Positions 7,985-15,631 of a DNA stretch of 15,863 nucleotides are shown here, one piece after another. The stretch is taken from positions 1 to 15,863 of the forward strand of contig JAFXNY010000011.1 of NCBI GenBank assembly GCA_017529165.1, given 5' to 3'. The notes beneath the pieces are model-generated. The model was not told where the DNA came from, did no database searches, and saw only the letters and a list, made by a program, of their open reading frames with translations. The stretch comes from Clostridia bacterium (GTDB lineage Bacteria; Bacillota_A; Clostridia; Oscillospirales; Acutalibacteraceae). Each line of letters starts with the position of its first letter. Position 1 is the stretch's first letter. A program made the translations under genes and the position numbers.

Positions 7985-8938
7985 TTATTTTTGGTCTCCA
8001 ATAAACGCCGCACCTATTATTCCGGCATCGTTGCCGAGCATTGCTTCTTTGATTACTGTTTTCTTTTCTATGTTGCGGGCATAATTTTCACTGTAAACTA
8101 TGCTTTCGAGAGGTTTAATTATATTGTCTCCCTCTTTTGAAACGCCGCCGCCAATGCAGAAAACCTCGGGCTGGAAAATGTTAATGATGTTGGTAACTCC
8201 TACTGCAAGATATCTTATATACGCATCGACAACATCCTTGCCTGCCTTATCACCCCTGCGCATGGCATCAAATGCAGTAAGACCGTTTACTTTGTTTATA
8301 TCATTGTCGCAAAGCTTCCACATTATGCTATCCGCACACTTTACCATAGCTTGCTTGGTCTGGCGAATTAGTGCCGTTGCCGAGGCGTAAGCCTCAAAAC
8401 AACCGTCTCTGCCGCAGGTGCAGGCCTCGCCATTCATCATAATTACAGTATGCCCAAGCTCTCCGCCGGCACCGTTAAAGCCGGACCTTATTTTACCGTC
8501 TATAATAATTCCGCCGCCGACACCGGTGCCAAGCGTTATCATAACAAAATCATTTGCTCCCTTGCCGGCACCTGCAATAAACTCGCCGTATGCCGCACTA
8601 TCGGCATCATTTGCAAGGAAAAAGCGCTTGCCGGTTCTCTCCTCCATCATATCTGACATCGGAAGATTATAAAACCCTAAATTATTGGCATATATAACCG
8701 TTCCGGTTTTTGCATCTACACTGCCCGGCGTTCCTATTCCGAAACCGCTTATGTCATCTAGTGTAATACCGGCTTTTTTTGCCGCCTCAACGGCTACCTT
8801 TGCCATATCATCAACTATTTCTTCTGCCGGCCTTGACGCAAGGGTTTTCGTGTTGGCTTTGGCTATTATATCATAGTTTTCATTTACTATGCCTGCCACT
8901 ATGTTCGTGCCGCCCAAATCAATTCCTAATCTATACAT
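7985..8938 (-). CDS. ROK-family glucokinase
   Basis: Sugar kinase of the ROK family, most likely phosphorylating glucose at C6 with ATP to feed the PfkA step encoded at the far end of the same cluster. The 317-residue product starts MYRLGIDLGGTN (phosphate-binding loop), has ANDADSAAYGEF (catalytic Asp region), ITLGTGVGGGIIIDG, GAGGELGH and the zinc-binding ROK signature CTCGRDGCFE. The ATG at 8938 is chosen because the conserved domain begins directly there and AGGGG lies 7 nt upstream; an open frame extends 26 codons further up but runs into hprK and carries no conserved residues. There is no N-terminal DNA-binding domain, so it is a kinase and not a ROK repressor. Exact sugar specificity is inferred. 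Confidence 0.92.
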   Translation of the reverse strand: MYRLGIDLGGTNIVAGIVNENYDIIAKANTKTLASRPAEEIVDDMAKVAVEAAKKAGITLDDISGFGIGTPGSVDAKTGTVIYANNLGFYNLPMSDMMEERTGKRFFLANDADSAAYGEFIAGAGKGANDFVMITLGTGVGGGIIIDGKIRSGFNGAGGELGHTVIMMNGEACTCGRDGCFEAYASATALIRQTKQAMVKCADSIMWKLCDNDINKVNGLTAFDAMRRGDKAGKDVVDAYIRYLAVGVTNIINIFQPEVFCIGGGVSKEGDNIIKPLESIVYSENYARNIEKKTVIKEAMLGNDAGIIGAAFIGDQK

Positions 8939-8948
8939 ACTTTTTCCC

Positions 8949-9896
8949 CTATTTATTATCTTTTTCGCTGATATCATCCTGCATACCAAGACGGTGAAGC
9001 AGGTCCTGTGCCGCATTGTAGCCTAATTTCTTCTGCCTGCTGTTCATAGCTGCAACCTCTATTATAACCGCAAGGTTTCGCCCGGGTTTTACCGGTATTG
9101 TGATAGACGGTATCTGTAACCCCAAAATCTCGGTGGTTTGATTTTCAATGCCCATTCTATCGTAGGTTTTATTCACATCCCAAAGCTCGAGATTGATAAT
9201 AAGGTCAACCTTTTCGGTAGGCTTTACTGCGCCTACACCGAATATTCGGCTGGCATTTATTATTCCTATGCCACGAAGCTCAATAAAATGCTTTATATTA
9301 TCGGGAGCAGAGCCTACAAGCGATTTACTTGATACCCTTTTTATTTCAACAGCGTCATCAGCTATAAGCCTGTGTCCCCTCTTTACAAGCTCTATTGCCG
9401 TTTCGCTCTTGCCTATTCCGCTCTCGCCGAGTATCAAAATACCCTCGCCGTAAACCTCAACGAAAACGCCGTGCCTTGTAATGCGAGGCGCCAAATGGAG
9501 GTTCAGAAAAGCTATCAGCGCCGCCGTGAGCTCGGATGTTGTCTCGCCTGTTCTCATAAGTGGAACTCCGCATTTTTCGGCAATTTCTATATAATAATCT
9601 TCAACATGAAGTCCCCGGGCTATTATAACCGCCGCAGGAGAGTTTCCAAAAAACATTTCAATTCTCTTTCTTGCCTCTTCTTCTGTGAACCGGCGCAGAT
9701 ACTCAATTTCACTGATACCGAGTATTTGTATGCGCTCAGGGGCGAAGTAATCAAAATACCCTGCAAACTGAAGCCCCGGACGATTTATTTCGGGATTTGA
9801 TATGGGTATTTCTTCGCTCTGTTTCGGCATATAAAGCTCTTCAAGAGAAAACTCTTTTATTATTTTATCAAGAGATATTTTGAAGTCTGTCTTCAC
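8949..9896 (-). CDS. hprK: HPr kinase/phosphorylase
   Basis: Bifunctional enzyme that phosphorylates HPr on Ser46 using ATP or pyrophosphate and reverses this with phosphate, setting CcpA-type carbon catabolite repression. The 315-residue length is normal. Visible: N-terminal DRTGG-like domain with HVEDYYIEIAEK and RTGETTSELTA, Walker A GESGIGKS (about 157-164) followed by the conserved RGHRLIADDAVEIKR, then the signature ELRGIGIINASRIFGVGAV and a C-terminal VKPGRNLAVIIEVAA stretch. The start is GTG at 9896 with GGAGG 7 nt upstream. First gene of the cluster; stop TAG; 10 nt separate it from the ROK kinase. Its place beside glucokinase and pfkA fits glycolytic-status sensing. Confidence 0.97.
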   Translation of the reverse strand: MKTDFKISLDKIIKEFSLEELYMPKQSEEIPISNPEINRPGLQFAGYFDYFAPERIQILGISEIEYLRRFTEEEARKRIEMFFGNSPAAVIIARGLHVEDYYIEIAEKCGVPLMRTGETTSELTAALIAFLNLHLAPRITRHGVFVEVYGEGILILGESGIGKSETAIELVKRGHRLIADDAVEIKRVSSKSLVGSAPDNIKHFIELRGIGIINASRIFGVGAVKPTEKVDLIINLELWDVNKTYDRMGIENQTTEILGLQIPSITIPVKPGRNLAVIIEVAAMNSRQKKLGYNAAQDLLHRLGMQDDISEKDNK

Positions 9897-9925
9897 GGTT
9901 TTACCTCCAAGACAATATTTATAAC

Positions 9926-9939
9926 TATAGTATACTATA
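9926..9939. repeat. 14-bp perfect palindrome over the hprK -10 region
   Basis: TATAGTATACTATA reads identically on both strands and contains the best -10 candidate of hprK. A second, longer imperfect inverted repeat (9956-9981: AATG and seven T, one C, seven A, then TTGCATT) lies between the two divergent promoters. Either could be an operator, curved A-tract DNA, or chance in AT-rich sequence. Confidence 0.6.
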
Positions 9940-9957
9940 TATTGGAAAGATTTGAAA
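9929..9957 (-). promoter_or_regulatory. Probable promoter of the hprK cluster
   Basis: On the minus strand TTTCAA (9952-9957), 17 nt, TATACT (9929-9934) is the best sigma-A match upstream of the hprK GTG. The -35 is weak, so it may need an activator or a different -10 may be used. Confidence 0.45.
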
Positions 9958-9974
9958 TGTTTTTTTCAAAAAAA

Positions 9975-10003
9975 TTGCATTTTTCTTAACAATATATTAT
10001 AAT
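9975..10003 (+). promoter_or_regulatory. Sigma-A promoter of the ychF operon
   Basis: TTGCAT (9975-9980), 17-nt spacer, perfect TATAAT (9998-10003), 35 nt above the ychF ATG. Together with the hprK promoter it fills the 142-nt divergent intergenic region (9897-10038). Confidence 0.75.
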
Positions 10004-10038
10004 TAATGTGTATTTTTTCTACTCGGAGGCAATTTTTA

Positions 10039-11139
10039 ATGAAACTCGGAATGGTAGGACTGCCGAATGTTGGCAAATCAACCCTTTTTAACGCAATAAC
10101 AAACGCCGGTGCGGCATCGGCAAATTACCCGTTTTGCACGATTGAGCCGAATGTGGGTATGGTAAGCGTGCCGGATAGCCGGCTTGAAAAGTTAGCCGAA
10201 ATCTACAACCCCGATAAGTTTACACCGGCGGTTATAGAGTTTGTGGATATTGCCGGTCTTGTAAAAGGTGCGGCAAACGGCGAGGGGCTTGGCAATAAGT
10301 TTTTATCAAACATCAGAGAAGTTGACGCTATCGTTCATGTTGTGCGCTGCTTCGAAAGTGCAGATATAATTCATGTTGAGGGCTCAGTTGACCCCGTAAG
10401 AGATATTGAAACGATAAATATTGAGCTTATCTTATCCGACCTTGAGATTGTAAACAGACGGCTTGATAAAGCACAAAAAGCTCTTAAGGGCGATAAAAAA
10501 ATGCAGGGCGAGGTTGACTTCCTTAAAAGACTTATCGCACACCTTGAAAGCGGAAACAGTGCAAGAAGCATAGAAGTAAACGAAGACTTTGAAGTGGAAA
10601 TACTCAAAACCACAAGCCTTTTATCATACAAGCCGGTAATATACGCTTGTAATATGAGCGAAAGCGATTTTGGGGGCGGCATTGAAAGTAATGAAAATTA
10701 TCTCAAAGTTAAAAAGATTGCCGAGAGCGAAAACGCCGAGATTTTACCGATTTGTGCGTCCCTTGAAGCAGAAATCGCAACGCTAAACGATGAAGAAAAA
10801 ATGTTGTTTTTATCAGAGCTCGGCCTTGAGCGTTCGGGGCTTGACCGTATGATACAAAAATGTTACAGCCTTTTAGGGCTTATTTCCTACCTTACCGCCG
10901 GTAAACCGGAGGTAAGAGCGTGGACGATTGAAAAGGGTACTAAGGCACCTCAGGCGGCAGGAAAGATTCACAGCGATTTTGAGCGTGGATTTATAAGAGC
11001 CGAGGTTGTGGCATATGATGATTTTATAAACGCCGGAGGAAATATGGCGGCGGCAAAGGAAAAAGGTCTTGTGCGAAGTGAGGGCAAGGACTATGTGATG
11101 AAAGACGGCGATATAGTCCTTTTCAGATTTAATGTTTGA
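10039..11139 (+). CDS. ychF: Redox-responsive P-loop ATPase YchF/OLA1 family
   Basis: Obg-related P-loop protein that, unlike most of the family, prefers ATP; it associates with ribosomes and is linked to stress responses in other bacteria. The 366-residue length is typical. Visible: G1 GLPNVGKST (7-15), [12 protein letters not shown] switch region, G3-like DIAGLVKGA, the inserted coiled-coil helical region (about 130-180), the G4 position as NMSE in place of NKxD (the change that loosens guanine specificity), and a C-terminal TGS domain ([30 protein letters not shown]). The ATG at 10039 is chosen since it gives the family start [13 protein letters not shown] and GGAGGC (10025-10030) precedes it; an upstream in-frame ATG at 10006 is closer to the promoter than a leader would allow. 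First gene of a four-gene operon. Confidence 0.97.
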   Translation: MKLGMVGLPNVGKSTLFNAITNAGAASANYPFCTIEPNVGMVSVPDSRLEKLAEIYNPDKFTPAVIEFVDIAGLVKGAANGEGLGNKFLSNIREVDAIVHVVRCFESADIIHVEGSVDPVRDIETINIELILSDLEIVNRRLDKAQKALKGDKKMQGEVDFLKRLIAHLESGNSARSIEVNEDFEVEILKTTSLLSYKPVIYACNMSESDFGGGIESNENYLKVKKIAESENAEILPICASLEAEIATLNDEEKMLFLSELGLERSGLDRMIQKCYSLLGLISYLTAGKPEVRAWTIEKGTKAPQAAGKIHSDFERGFIRAEVVAYDDFINAGGNMAAAKEKGLVRSEGKDYVMKDGDIVLFRFNV

Positions 11140-11151
11140 GGTGTGATTATT

Positions 11152-12273
11152 TTGGAGTTTTTACACAGAACATGGGCGGAGATTAGCAAAAGCGCCCTTA
11201 TTCACAACCTAAATGAGGTAAAGAAAAATGCGTGCGGTGCGGCTGTTTGCGCCGTAGTAAAAGCAGATGCCTACGGGCATAGTGCCGAGCTTGTAGCCCC
11301 CATACTTAATGATAACGGTGCAGATTTCTTTGCAGTTTCAAATATTGAAGAGGCGCTGTCTCTACGAAAATACGGTGTTAAAAGGGGCATTCTTATTCTC
11401 GGATATACTCCCGTAAACCTTGTGGAAACACTTGCGGAAAACGATATTTCACAGTGTGTTTACTCTGGGGAGTACGCACGCCTTTTATCCGAATACGCCG
11501 ATGCGGCAGAAGTAACCGTAAATATTCACATAAAGCTTGATACCGGAATGTCGCGCATAGGCTTTGATTTAAGAAACACGCCGGGAGAAAGCAAACAGGC
11601 AATAAAAGCGGCAAAAATGCCGGCATTTAATTTAGAGGGTGTTTTCACTCATTTTGCTATGGCAGATGCCACATTAAAAGAAAATACAGATTTCACAGAG
11701 AAGCAGTATGAGCGCTTTATATACGGCGTAGAACAGATAAAGGCCGCTGGACTTAAGCCTAAATATATCCACTGTGATAACTCGGCGGCCGTTTGCAGTA
11801 AAAAATATATGCACAGTATGGTAAGGCCCGGCATTATCCTTTACGGTCTCTCGCCCGACAAAGATTTTGATACAAACCTCGATTTAATTCCGGCTATGAC
11901 GGTGAAATCGGTAATATCGCATATAAAAACCATTCCGGCAGGCACTCCTGTTAGCTACGGCGGAACATTTGTATCAGAAAAGGAAATGCGCATTGCCACC
12001 GTTGCGGCAGGTTATGCGGACGGGTACCCTAGAAAGCTATCAAATAAAGGCTCGGTTTTAGTAGGCGGTAGGAGGGCAAAAATTATCGGGCGCATTTGCA
12101 TGGACCAAATGATGATTGATGTTACAGATATCGAAAATGTTAATATGGGAGACGAAGTAATACTTTTCGGCAAAGACCTCAGCGCTACGGAAATAGCCAC
12201 CCTTTGCGATACCATAAACTACGAGATAGTTTGCGGTATAGCACCGAGAGTGCCCCGTGTACTTGTTGACTGA
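11152..12273 (+). CDS. alr: Alanine racemase
   Basis: PLP enzyme converting L-alanine to D-alanine for peptidoglycan cross-bridges and teichoic acid. The 373-residue protein has the PLP lysine motif [10 protein letters not shown] (Lys37), [14 protein letters not shown], the second catalytic base VSYGG (Tyr269), [10 protein letters not shown] and [14 protein letters not shown] choose the TTG at 11152-11154, giving [11 protein letters not shown], which matches the family start; GAGG (11138-11141), overlapping the ychF stop, is 10 nt upstream. A GTG at 11143 is in frame but overlaps that same ribosome binding site. Gap from ychF is 12 nt and glpK follows after 11 nt. Enzyme call is firm; the start is less so. 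Confidence 0.96.
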   Translation: MEFLHRTWAEISKSALIHNLNEVKKNACGAAVCAVVKADAYGHSAELVAPILNDNGADFFAVSNIEEALSLRKYGVKRGILILGYTPVNLVETLAENDISQCVYSGEYARLLSEYADAAEVTVNIHIKLDTGMSRIGFDLRNTPGESKQAIKAAKMPAFNLEGVFTHFAMADATLKENTDFTEKQYERFIYGVEQIKAAGLKPKYIHCDNSAAVCSKKYMHSMVRPGIILYGLSPDKDFDTNLDLIPAMTVKSVISHIKTIPAGTPVSYGGTFVSEKEMRIATVAAGYADGYPRKLSNKGSVLVGGRRAKIIGRICMDQMMIDVTDIENVNMGDEVILFGKDLSATEIATLCDTINYEIVCGIAPRVPRVLVD

Positions 12274-12284
12274 GAGGAGGAAAT

Positions 12285-13775
12285 ATGAAAAAGTATATTT
12301 TAACCCTTGATGAAGGCACAACGAGTGCGAGAGCCATTCTTTTTGATAAGGAATGCCGTGCAGTTAGTGTGGCTCAACACGAGTTTACACAGATTTACCC
12401 TAACCCGTCATTTGTAGAGCACAACCCTATTGAGATATTTACGGCGCAGTATTCTTCGATTGTTGAGGCTATCGCCGAAGCGCACGCTACGGCTTTAGAC
12501 ATTGCGGCTATCGGTATTACAAACCAGCGTGAGACGACTATTGTTTGGGATAAAAACACAGGCGAACCTGTTTATAACGCTATTGTTTGGCAATGCCGCA
12601 GGACTGCCGAGATGTGCGAGCAGATAAAGAAACAGGGGTATGAAGATTATATAAGCGAGGCGACAGGTCTTAAGATAGACGCTTATTTCAGCGCAACAAA
12701 AATCAAATGGATACTTGACAATGTAAAGGGTGCCAGAGAGAAAGCCGAAAACGGTGACCTGCTTTTCGGCACGATAGATACCTACCTTTTATGGAAGTTA
12801 TCAGGCGGCGAAATATTTGCCACAGATACCACAAACGCCTGCCGCACTATGCTTTTTAATATTCATACGCTACTTTGGGATGATAAGCTTTTAGATATTT
12901 TCTCTATTCCCCGCTCAATGCTACCGGAAGTGAAACCGAGCGGCAGTAATTTTGGAGAAGTTGACATAATGGGTGTGAAAATACCCGTTTTAGGCGTTGC
13001 AGGCGACCAGCAGGCAGCCCTTTTCGGTCAACATTGCTTTACTGCCGGAGATATAAAAAACACCTATGGTACAGGCTGTTTTCTGCTTATGAACACAGGC
13101 AGCCGTGCGGTAAAAAGCAAGCACGGACTTATAACAACGGTTGCCGCAACGCTTGATGGCGAAGAACCTCAATATGCCCTTGAGGGCAGCGTTTTTATAG
13201 GCGGAGCGGTTATACAGTGGGTGCGTGATGAATTAAGGCTTATAACCAATGCCGCAGACAGTGAAAAGGCGGCGAAGAGGGTAAAAGACAGCGGCGGAGT
13301 TTATGTTGTCCCTGCCTTTTCGGGACTTGGAACGCCGTATTGGGATATGTACGCAAGGGGTACTATTTGCGGAATTACAAGAGGAACTAACCGCAATCAT
13401 ATTGTTCGTGCCTGCCTTGAATCTATCGCCTATCAAACAAACGATCTGCTTACCTCTATGGCGGAAGATTTCGGAGAAGAGCTTAAGGAATTAAAGGTTG
13501 ACGGCGGCGCCTGCCGAAACAATTTTCTTATGCAGTTTCAATCGGATATTTCAGGTGTTACCGTTAAAAGACCGCAAAATGCTGAAGCAACGGCGCTCGG
13601 TGCGGCACTTATCGCCGGTCTTAAATGCGGATTTTATAAAAGCCGTAAAGCGATTGCCAAGGCAAATGATGATATAAGCACATTCACACCGCAAATAGAA
13701 GAGAATGAGCGAGAAAAGCTTTTACACGGCTGGAAAAAGGCAATAGGCAGTACTATTGCTTTTCACAAGGAGTGA
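12285..13775 (+). CDS. glpK: Glycerol kinase
   Basis: FGGY carbohydrate kinase making sn-glycerol 3-phosphate from glycerol and ATP. The 496-residue length is typical. Visible: DEGTTSAR (9-16; DQGTTS is more common), [97 protein letters not shown] and [18 protein letters not shown]. These follow glycerol kinase closely and not xylulo- or rhamnulokinase. The loop before GVAGDQQ (residues about 224-234) reads [11 protein letters not shown] and lacks the HxxG histidine that HPr phosphorylates in several Gram-positive GlpK proteins. ATG follows GAGGAGG by 4 nt directly after alr. No glpF or glpD/glpO is seen here. Confidence 0.95.
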   Translation: MKKYILTLDEGTTSARAILFDKECRAVSVAQHEFTQIYPNPSFVEHNPIEIFTAQYSSIVEAIAEAHATALDIAAIGITNQRETTIVWDKNTGEPVYNAIVWQCRRTAEMCEQIKKQGYEDYISEATGLKIDAYFSATKIKWILDNVKGAREKAENGDLLFGTIDTYLLWKLSGGEIFATDTTNACRTMLFNIHTLLWDDKLLDIFSIPRSMLPEVKPSGSNFGEVDIMGVKIPVLGVAGDQQAALFGQHCFTAGDIKNTYGTGCFLLMNTGSRAVKSKHGLITTVAATLDGEEPQYALEGSVFIGGAVIQWVRDELRLITNAADSEKAAKRVKDSGGVYVVPAFSGLGTPYWDMYARGTICGITRGTNRNHIVRACLESIAYQTNDLLTSMAEDFGEELKELKVDGGACRNNFLMQFQSDISGVTVKRPQNAEATALGAALIAGLKCGFYKSRKAIAKANDDISTFTPQIEENEREKLLHGWKKAIGSTIAFHKE

Positions 13776-13779
13776 GACT

Positions 13780-14697
13780 GTGAATACTCAAACGATAGAA
13801 AAACAGGTTTTATCGAGTGACGGCGTACATATGCTTAAAGGTATCATTTATCTGCCAACCGGAACACCGCAGGGTATTTTTCATCTGGTGCACGGTATGA
13901 CCGAGTATATAGGGCGGTATGATTCTCTATTAGCTCTTATTGCCTCTGCCGGTTTTATTGCCTGTGGCTTTGATAATTTAGGGCACGGCAAAACCGCAAG
14001 CGAGGACGAGCTCGGTTTCATAGCCGAAAAGGACGGATATAAGTATCTTTATGACGATGTACTTGTTTTCGGCAACGCCGTAAAGGCAGACTACCCAAAG
14101 CTTCCTTATTATTTAATGGGGCACAGTATGGGCTCTTTTATTGTCCGTCTTGCCGCCGAAAAGTATAAAAACGATATAGACCGCCTTATTATCTGCGGTA
14201 CCGGCGGACCTAACCCTGCGGCGGGTATAGGACTTGCGCTTATTGATATTTTAACACTTCTTAAGGGCAAACATTCTTATTCTGGTTTTATAGAAAACAT
14301 GGCTTTCGGCAGTTATAACAAGCGGTTTGAAGCTGACAACAAATACGGATGGCTTACAAAGGACGAAGAGATAAAAGCGGCGTATGCCAAAGACCCTCTT
14401 TGCACATTCCGCTTTACGCTTTCCGCCCTTAAAGACCTTATAGTTCTTAACTCTCTTTGCAACCGTAATGCATGGTTTAAGAATATGAGAAAAGATATGC
14501 CTATAATGCTCATTTCCGGCGAAGACGACCCGGTAGGCAATTACGGCAAGGGTGTGACGGCGGTTTATAAAAAACTGAAATCGAGTGGTTGCGATGTTAC
14601 AATTCATCTTTACGAAAACTGTCGGCATGAGATGCACAACGATACCTGTAAAGAACAATCCGCACAGGATATACTTAAGTTTATAATGAAAGCATGA
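13780..14697 (+). CDS. Alpha/beta hydrolase, monoacylglycerol lipase/lysophospholipase-like
   Basis: Serine hydrolase of the Hydrolase_4 / serine aminopeptidase S33 fold class, cytosolic (no signal peptide or membrane segment seen). The 305-residue protein has the oxyanion region HLVHGMTEYIGRYD, the FDNLGHGKT segment, the nucleophile elbow GHSMGS (Ser116), the acid in SGEDDPVG (Asp249 or Asp250) and His283 in CRHEMHN, so the triad is complete. The start GTG at 13780 has AAGGAG, which overlaps the glpK stop, 7 nt upstream; the frame stays open 8 codons further up inside glpK but without a ribosome binding site. Position right behind glpK suggests release of glycerol from monoacylglycerol or lysophospholipid, but substrate is inferred. 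Last gene before the terminator. Confidence 0.85.
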   Translation: MNTQTIEKQVLSSDGVHMLKGIIYLPTGTPQGIFHLVHGMTEYIGRYDSLLALIASAGFIACGFDNLGHGKTASEDELGFIAEKDGYKYLYDDVLVFGNAVKADYPKLPYYLMGHSMGSFIVRLAAEKYKNDIDRLIICGTGGPNPAAGIGLALIDILTLLKGKHSYSGFIENMAFGSYNKRFEADNKYGWLTKDEEIKAAYAKDPLCTFRFTLSALKDLIVLNSLCNRNAWFKNMRKDMPIMLISGEDDPVGNYGKGVTAVYKKLKSSGCDVTIHLYENCRHEMHNDTCKEQSAQDILKFIMKA

Positions 14698-14726
14698 AAA
14701 CAGCGGTGCATTGCACCGCTGTTTTT
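14697..14726. terminator. Intrinsic terminator, bidirectional
   Basis: A 13-bp stem AAAACAGCGGTGC (14697-14709) pairs with 14713-14725 around loop ATT and is followed by a T-run, starting on the last base of the hydrolase stop. The symmetric A- and T-flanks mean it can also stop minus-strand transcripts coming from the 6S RNA side. Confidence 0.92.
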
Positions 14727-14739
14727 ATCTTATATTTGT

Positions 14740-14940
14740 TGGTCCCGCCCTGCCGTAGCGGCTAAAAATAACCTGAATCAAATCAGGTGGGTGTGATCCG
14801 GACAGCTTCGCGCTCCCTTCTTCCGAACTCGGCACAGCCGCGGGAGGTCTGCAAGCCCACTGCCCGAGCATCGAATCCCAAAAAATAAAGTTGTAGGGTT
14901 ATGAAAGCTCGGTTCGCGCACAGCGCAGGACTTAAGTTTT
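14740..14940 (-). ncRNA. ssrS: 6S RNA
   Basis: 6S RNA mimics an open promoter and sequesters sigma-A RNA polymerase in stationary phase. The segment is GC-rich and gene-free. Its ends pair: 14741-14752 with 14921-14932 form a closing helix with one G-G mismatch and an internal G-U pair that exists only on the minus strand, which argues for this strand. Reading the minus strand, the 5' bubble side CCGAGCUUUCAUAACCC parallels the E. coli 6S segment CCGAUAUUUCAUACCAC, and the 3' side CACCU, a small hairpin (14771-14788), then GUUAUUUUUAGCCGCUACGG parallels the bubble-hairpin and closing-stem strand of E. coli 6S (compared from memory). GTGGG/CCCAC (14787-14791 with 14856-14860) would close the terminal stem. 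Length of about 195-200 nt fits. The exact 5' and 3' ends are estimates. Confidence 0.82.
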
Positions 14941-14946
14941 TACTAT

Positions 14947-14952
14947 ATTATA
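14947..14952 (-). promoter_or_regulatory. -10 element for 6S RNA
   Basis: Perfect TATAAT on the minus strand with a suitable A start about 7 nt downstream (14940). No recognisable -35 or extended -10 is present; the -35 position falls inside the end of the DUF1292 gene and reads GGAAAA. Confidence 0.5.
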
Positions 14953-14965
14953 TGTGTAAAGCTAA

Positions 14966-15268
14966 TTACTTTTCCTCTATTTCAAAAAAGTTTTCGAGTC
15001 GGTCAACAAAAGCATCGGCAATGGTTTCATACTCATCGTCATCTTCTATCTCGTAAAAATACTCTTCGCCGTTTTCTTCGCCAACTTTTACTATTACGAG
15101 CTCGCCCGAATCGTCAAGCAGCTTCTGAGGGTCATCGTAAGTTGGAAGTAAAGCTAAATATCTTGCCTCATCGGTCTCAATTGCATCTAAAACCTCAAAA
15201 TTGTACTCTTTGCCCTCATCATCACTAAGCGTTATTAAATCAGGGTTGTATTCTTCATTTTTATTCAT
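14966..15268 (-). CDS. DUF1292 family protein (YrzB-like)
   Basis: Small acidic protein of 100 residues, very rich in Asp and Glu, with the family pattern LITLSDDEGKEYNFEVLDAI, then DEARYLALLPT, VIVKVGEENGEEYFYEI and a C-terminal acidic helix. DUF1292 proteins are widespread in Bacillota, often near alaS/ruvX-type genes; the function is unknown. No signal peptide, membrane segment or cysteine is seen. ATG at 15268 follows GGAGGG by about 8 nt. A good promoter lies upstream and no terminator separates the gene from the 6S RNA, whose start is about 25 nt beyond its stop, so read-through into 6S RNA is possible. Confidence 0.88.
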   Translation of the reverse strand: MNKNEEYNPDLITLSDDEGKEYNFEVLDAIETDEARYLALLPTYDDPQKLLDDSGELVIVKVGEENGEEYFYEIEDDDEYETIADAFVDRLENFFEIEEK

Positions 15269-15292
15269 TCTTTTTCCCTCCGATACATCTAT

Positions 15293-15321
15293 ATTTTACT
15301 CTAAAGCGAAAAAATAGTCAA
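15293..15321 (-). promoter_or_regulatory. Sigma-A promoter of the DUF1292 gene
   Basis: TTGACT (15316-15321), 17-nt spacer, TAAAAT (15293-15298) on the minus strand, 24 nt above the ATG at 15268. It is divergent from the promoter at 15412. Confidence 0.75.
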
Positions 15322-15411
15322 TAGCACCGGCAAAAATAAGAACAGGAAAAGGTTGTAAATGCCGTCATTATGTCATTTAGAAATATTATATAAAAGTTTT
15401 TAACATTTTGC

Positions 15412-15440
15412 TTGACAAATTGTTAAACCTGCGTTATAAT
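15412..15440 (+). promoter_or_regulatory. Perfect-consensus sigma-A promoter
   Basis: TTGACA (15412-15417), exactly 17 nt, TATAAT (15435-15440). It is the best promoter in the window and would start RNA near 15447. It drives the gene-less repeat transcript and no conventional ORF. Confidence 0.92.
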
Positions 15441-15459
15441 TAAGATAGAAAAGAGAAAG

Positions 15460-15627
15460 AGGTGAGTCCAAAGAACAGCTAAACCTTTGCTCAAACGAAA
15501 TTAAATGAAGGTGAGTCCGATGTACAATTAAGATGAACACGCAATAAGTTTTATCGAGGCGATATTATGTTTATTAGTAGAACCCCTAAAAAACTTTAAT
15601 AAAAAGGTGAATCCAATGTACAGTTAA
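15460..15627 (+). repeat. Four 48-49-nt-spaced AGGTGA units
   Basis: AGGTGA or AGGCGA occurs at 15460, 15509, 15557 and 15605, spacings 49, 48 and 48. Units 1, 2 and 4 share AGGTGARTCC, then RAWGWACA, then RYTAA (23 aligned positions); unit 3 keeps only AGGCGA and a following ATG. The remaining ~25 nt of each unit are not conserved. Conservation is therefore concentrated on the ribosome-binding-like part and the short ORF behind it. Confidence 0.8.
15520..15627 (+). other. Three micro-ORFs behind the repeat units
   Basis: After unit 2, ATG TAC AAT TAA (15520-15531, peptide MYN); after unit 3, a ten-codon frame MFISRTPKKL (15567-15599); after unit 4, ATG TAC AGT TAA (15616-15627, peptide MYS). 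Each ATG lies 7-8 nt behind an AGG core, a normal initiation spacing. Unit 1 has AAG AAC AGC TAA at the same place and so no start. In units 1, 2 and 4 the frame from GTG reads VSPKNS, VSPMYN and VNPMYS before the stop. Translation is unproven. Confidence 0.4.
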
Positions 15628-15631
15628 TATA

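Noticed and set aside
8939..9016. N-terminal extension of the ROK kinase
   Set aside because: The 26 extra codons overlap hprK, lack conserved residues, and the ATG at 8938 has a good ribosome binding site and the family start.
9956..9981. CcpA cre site in the hprK-ychF region
   Set aside because: No match to the TGWAANCGNTNWCA-type consensus was found; the inverted repeat consists mainly of A and T runs.
14740..14932. SRP RNA, 5S rRNA or a tRNA-like element
   Set aside because: Short resemblances exist (a GGAA tetraloop, CCGAACTCGG, TCGAATCC) but the SRP domain IV asymmetric loop, 5S helices and a cloverleaf are all missing, whereas the 6S segments align in order on the minus strand.
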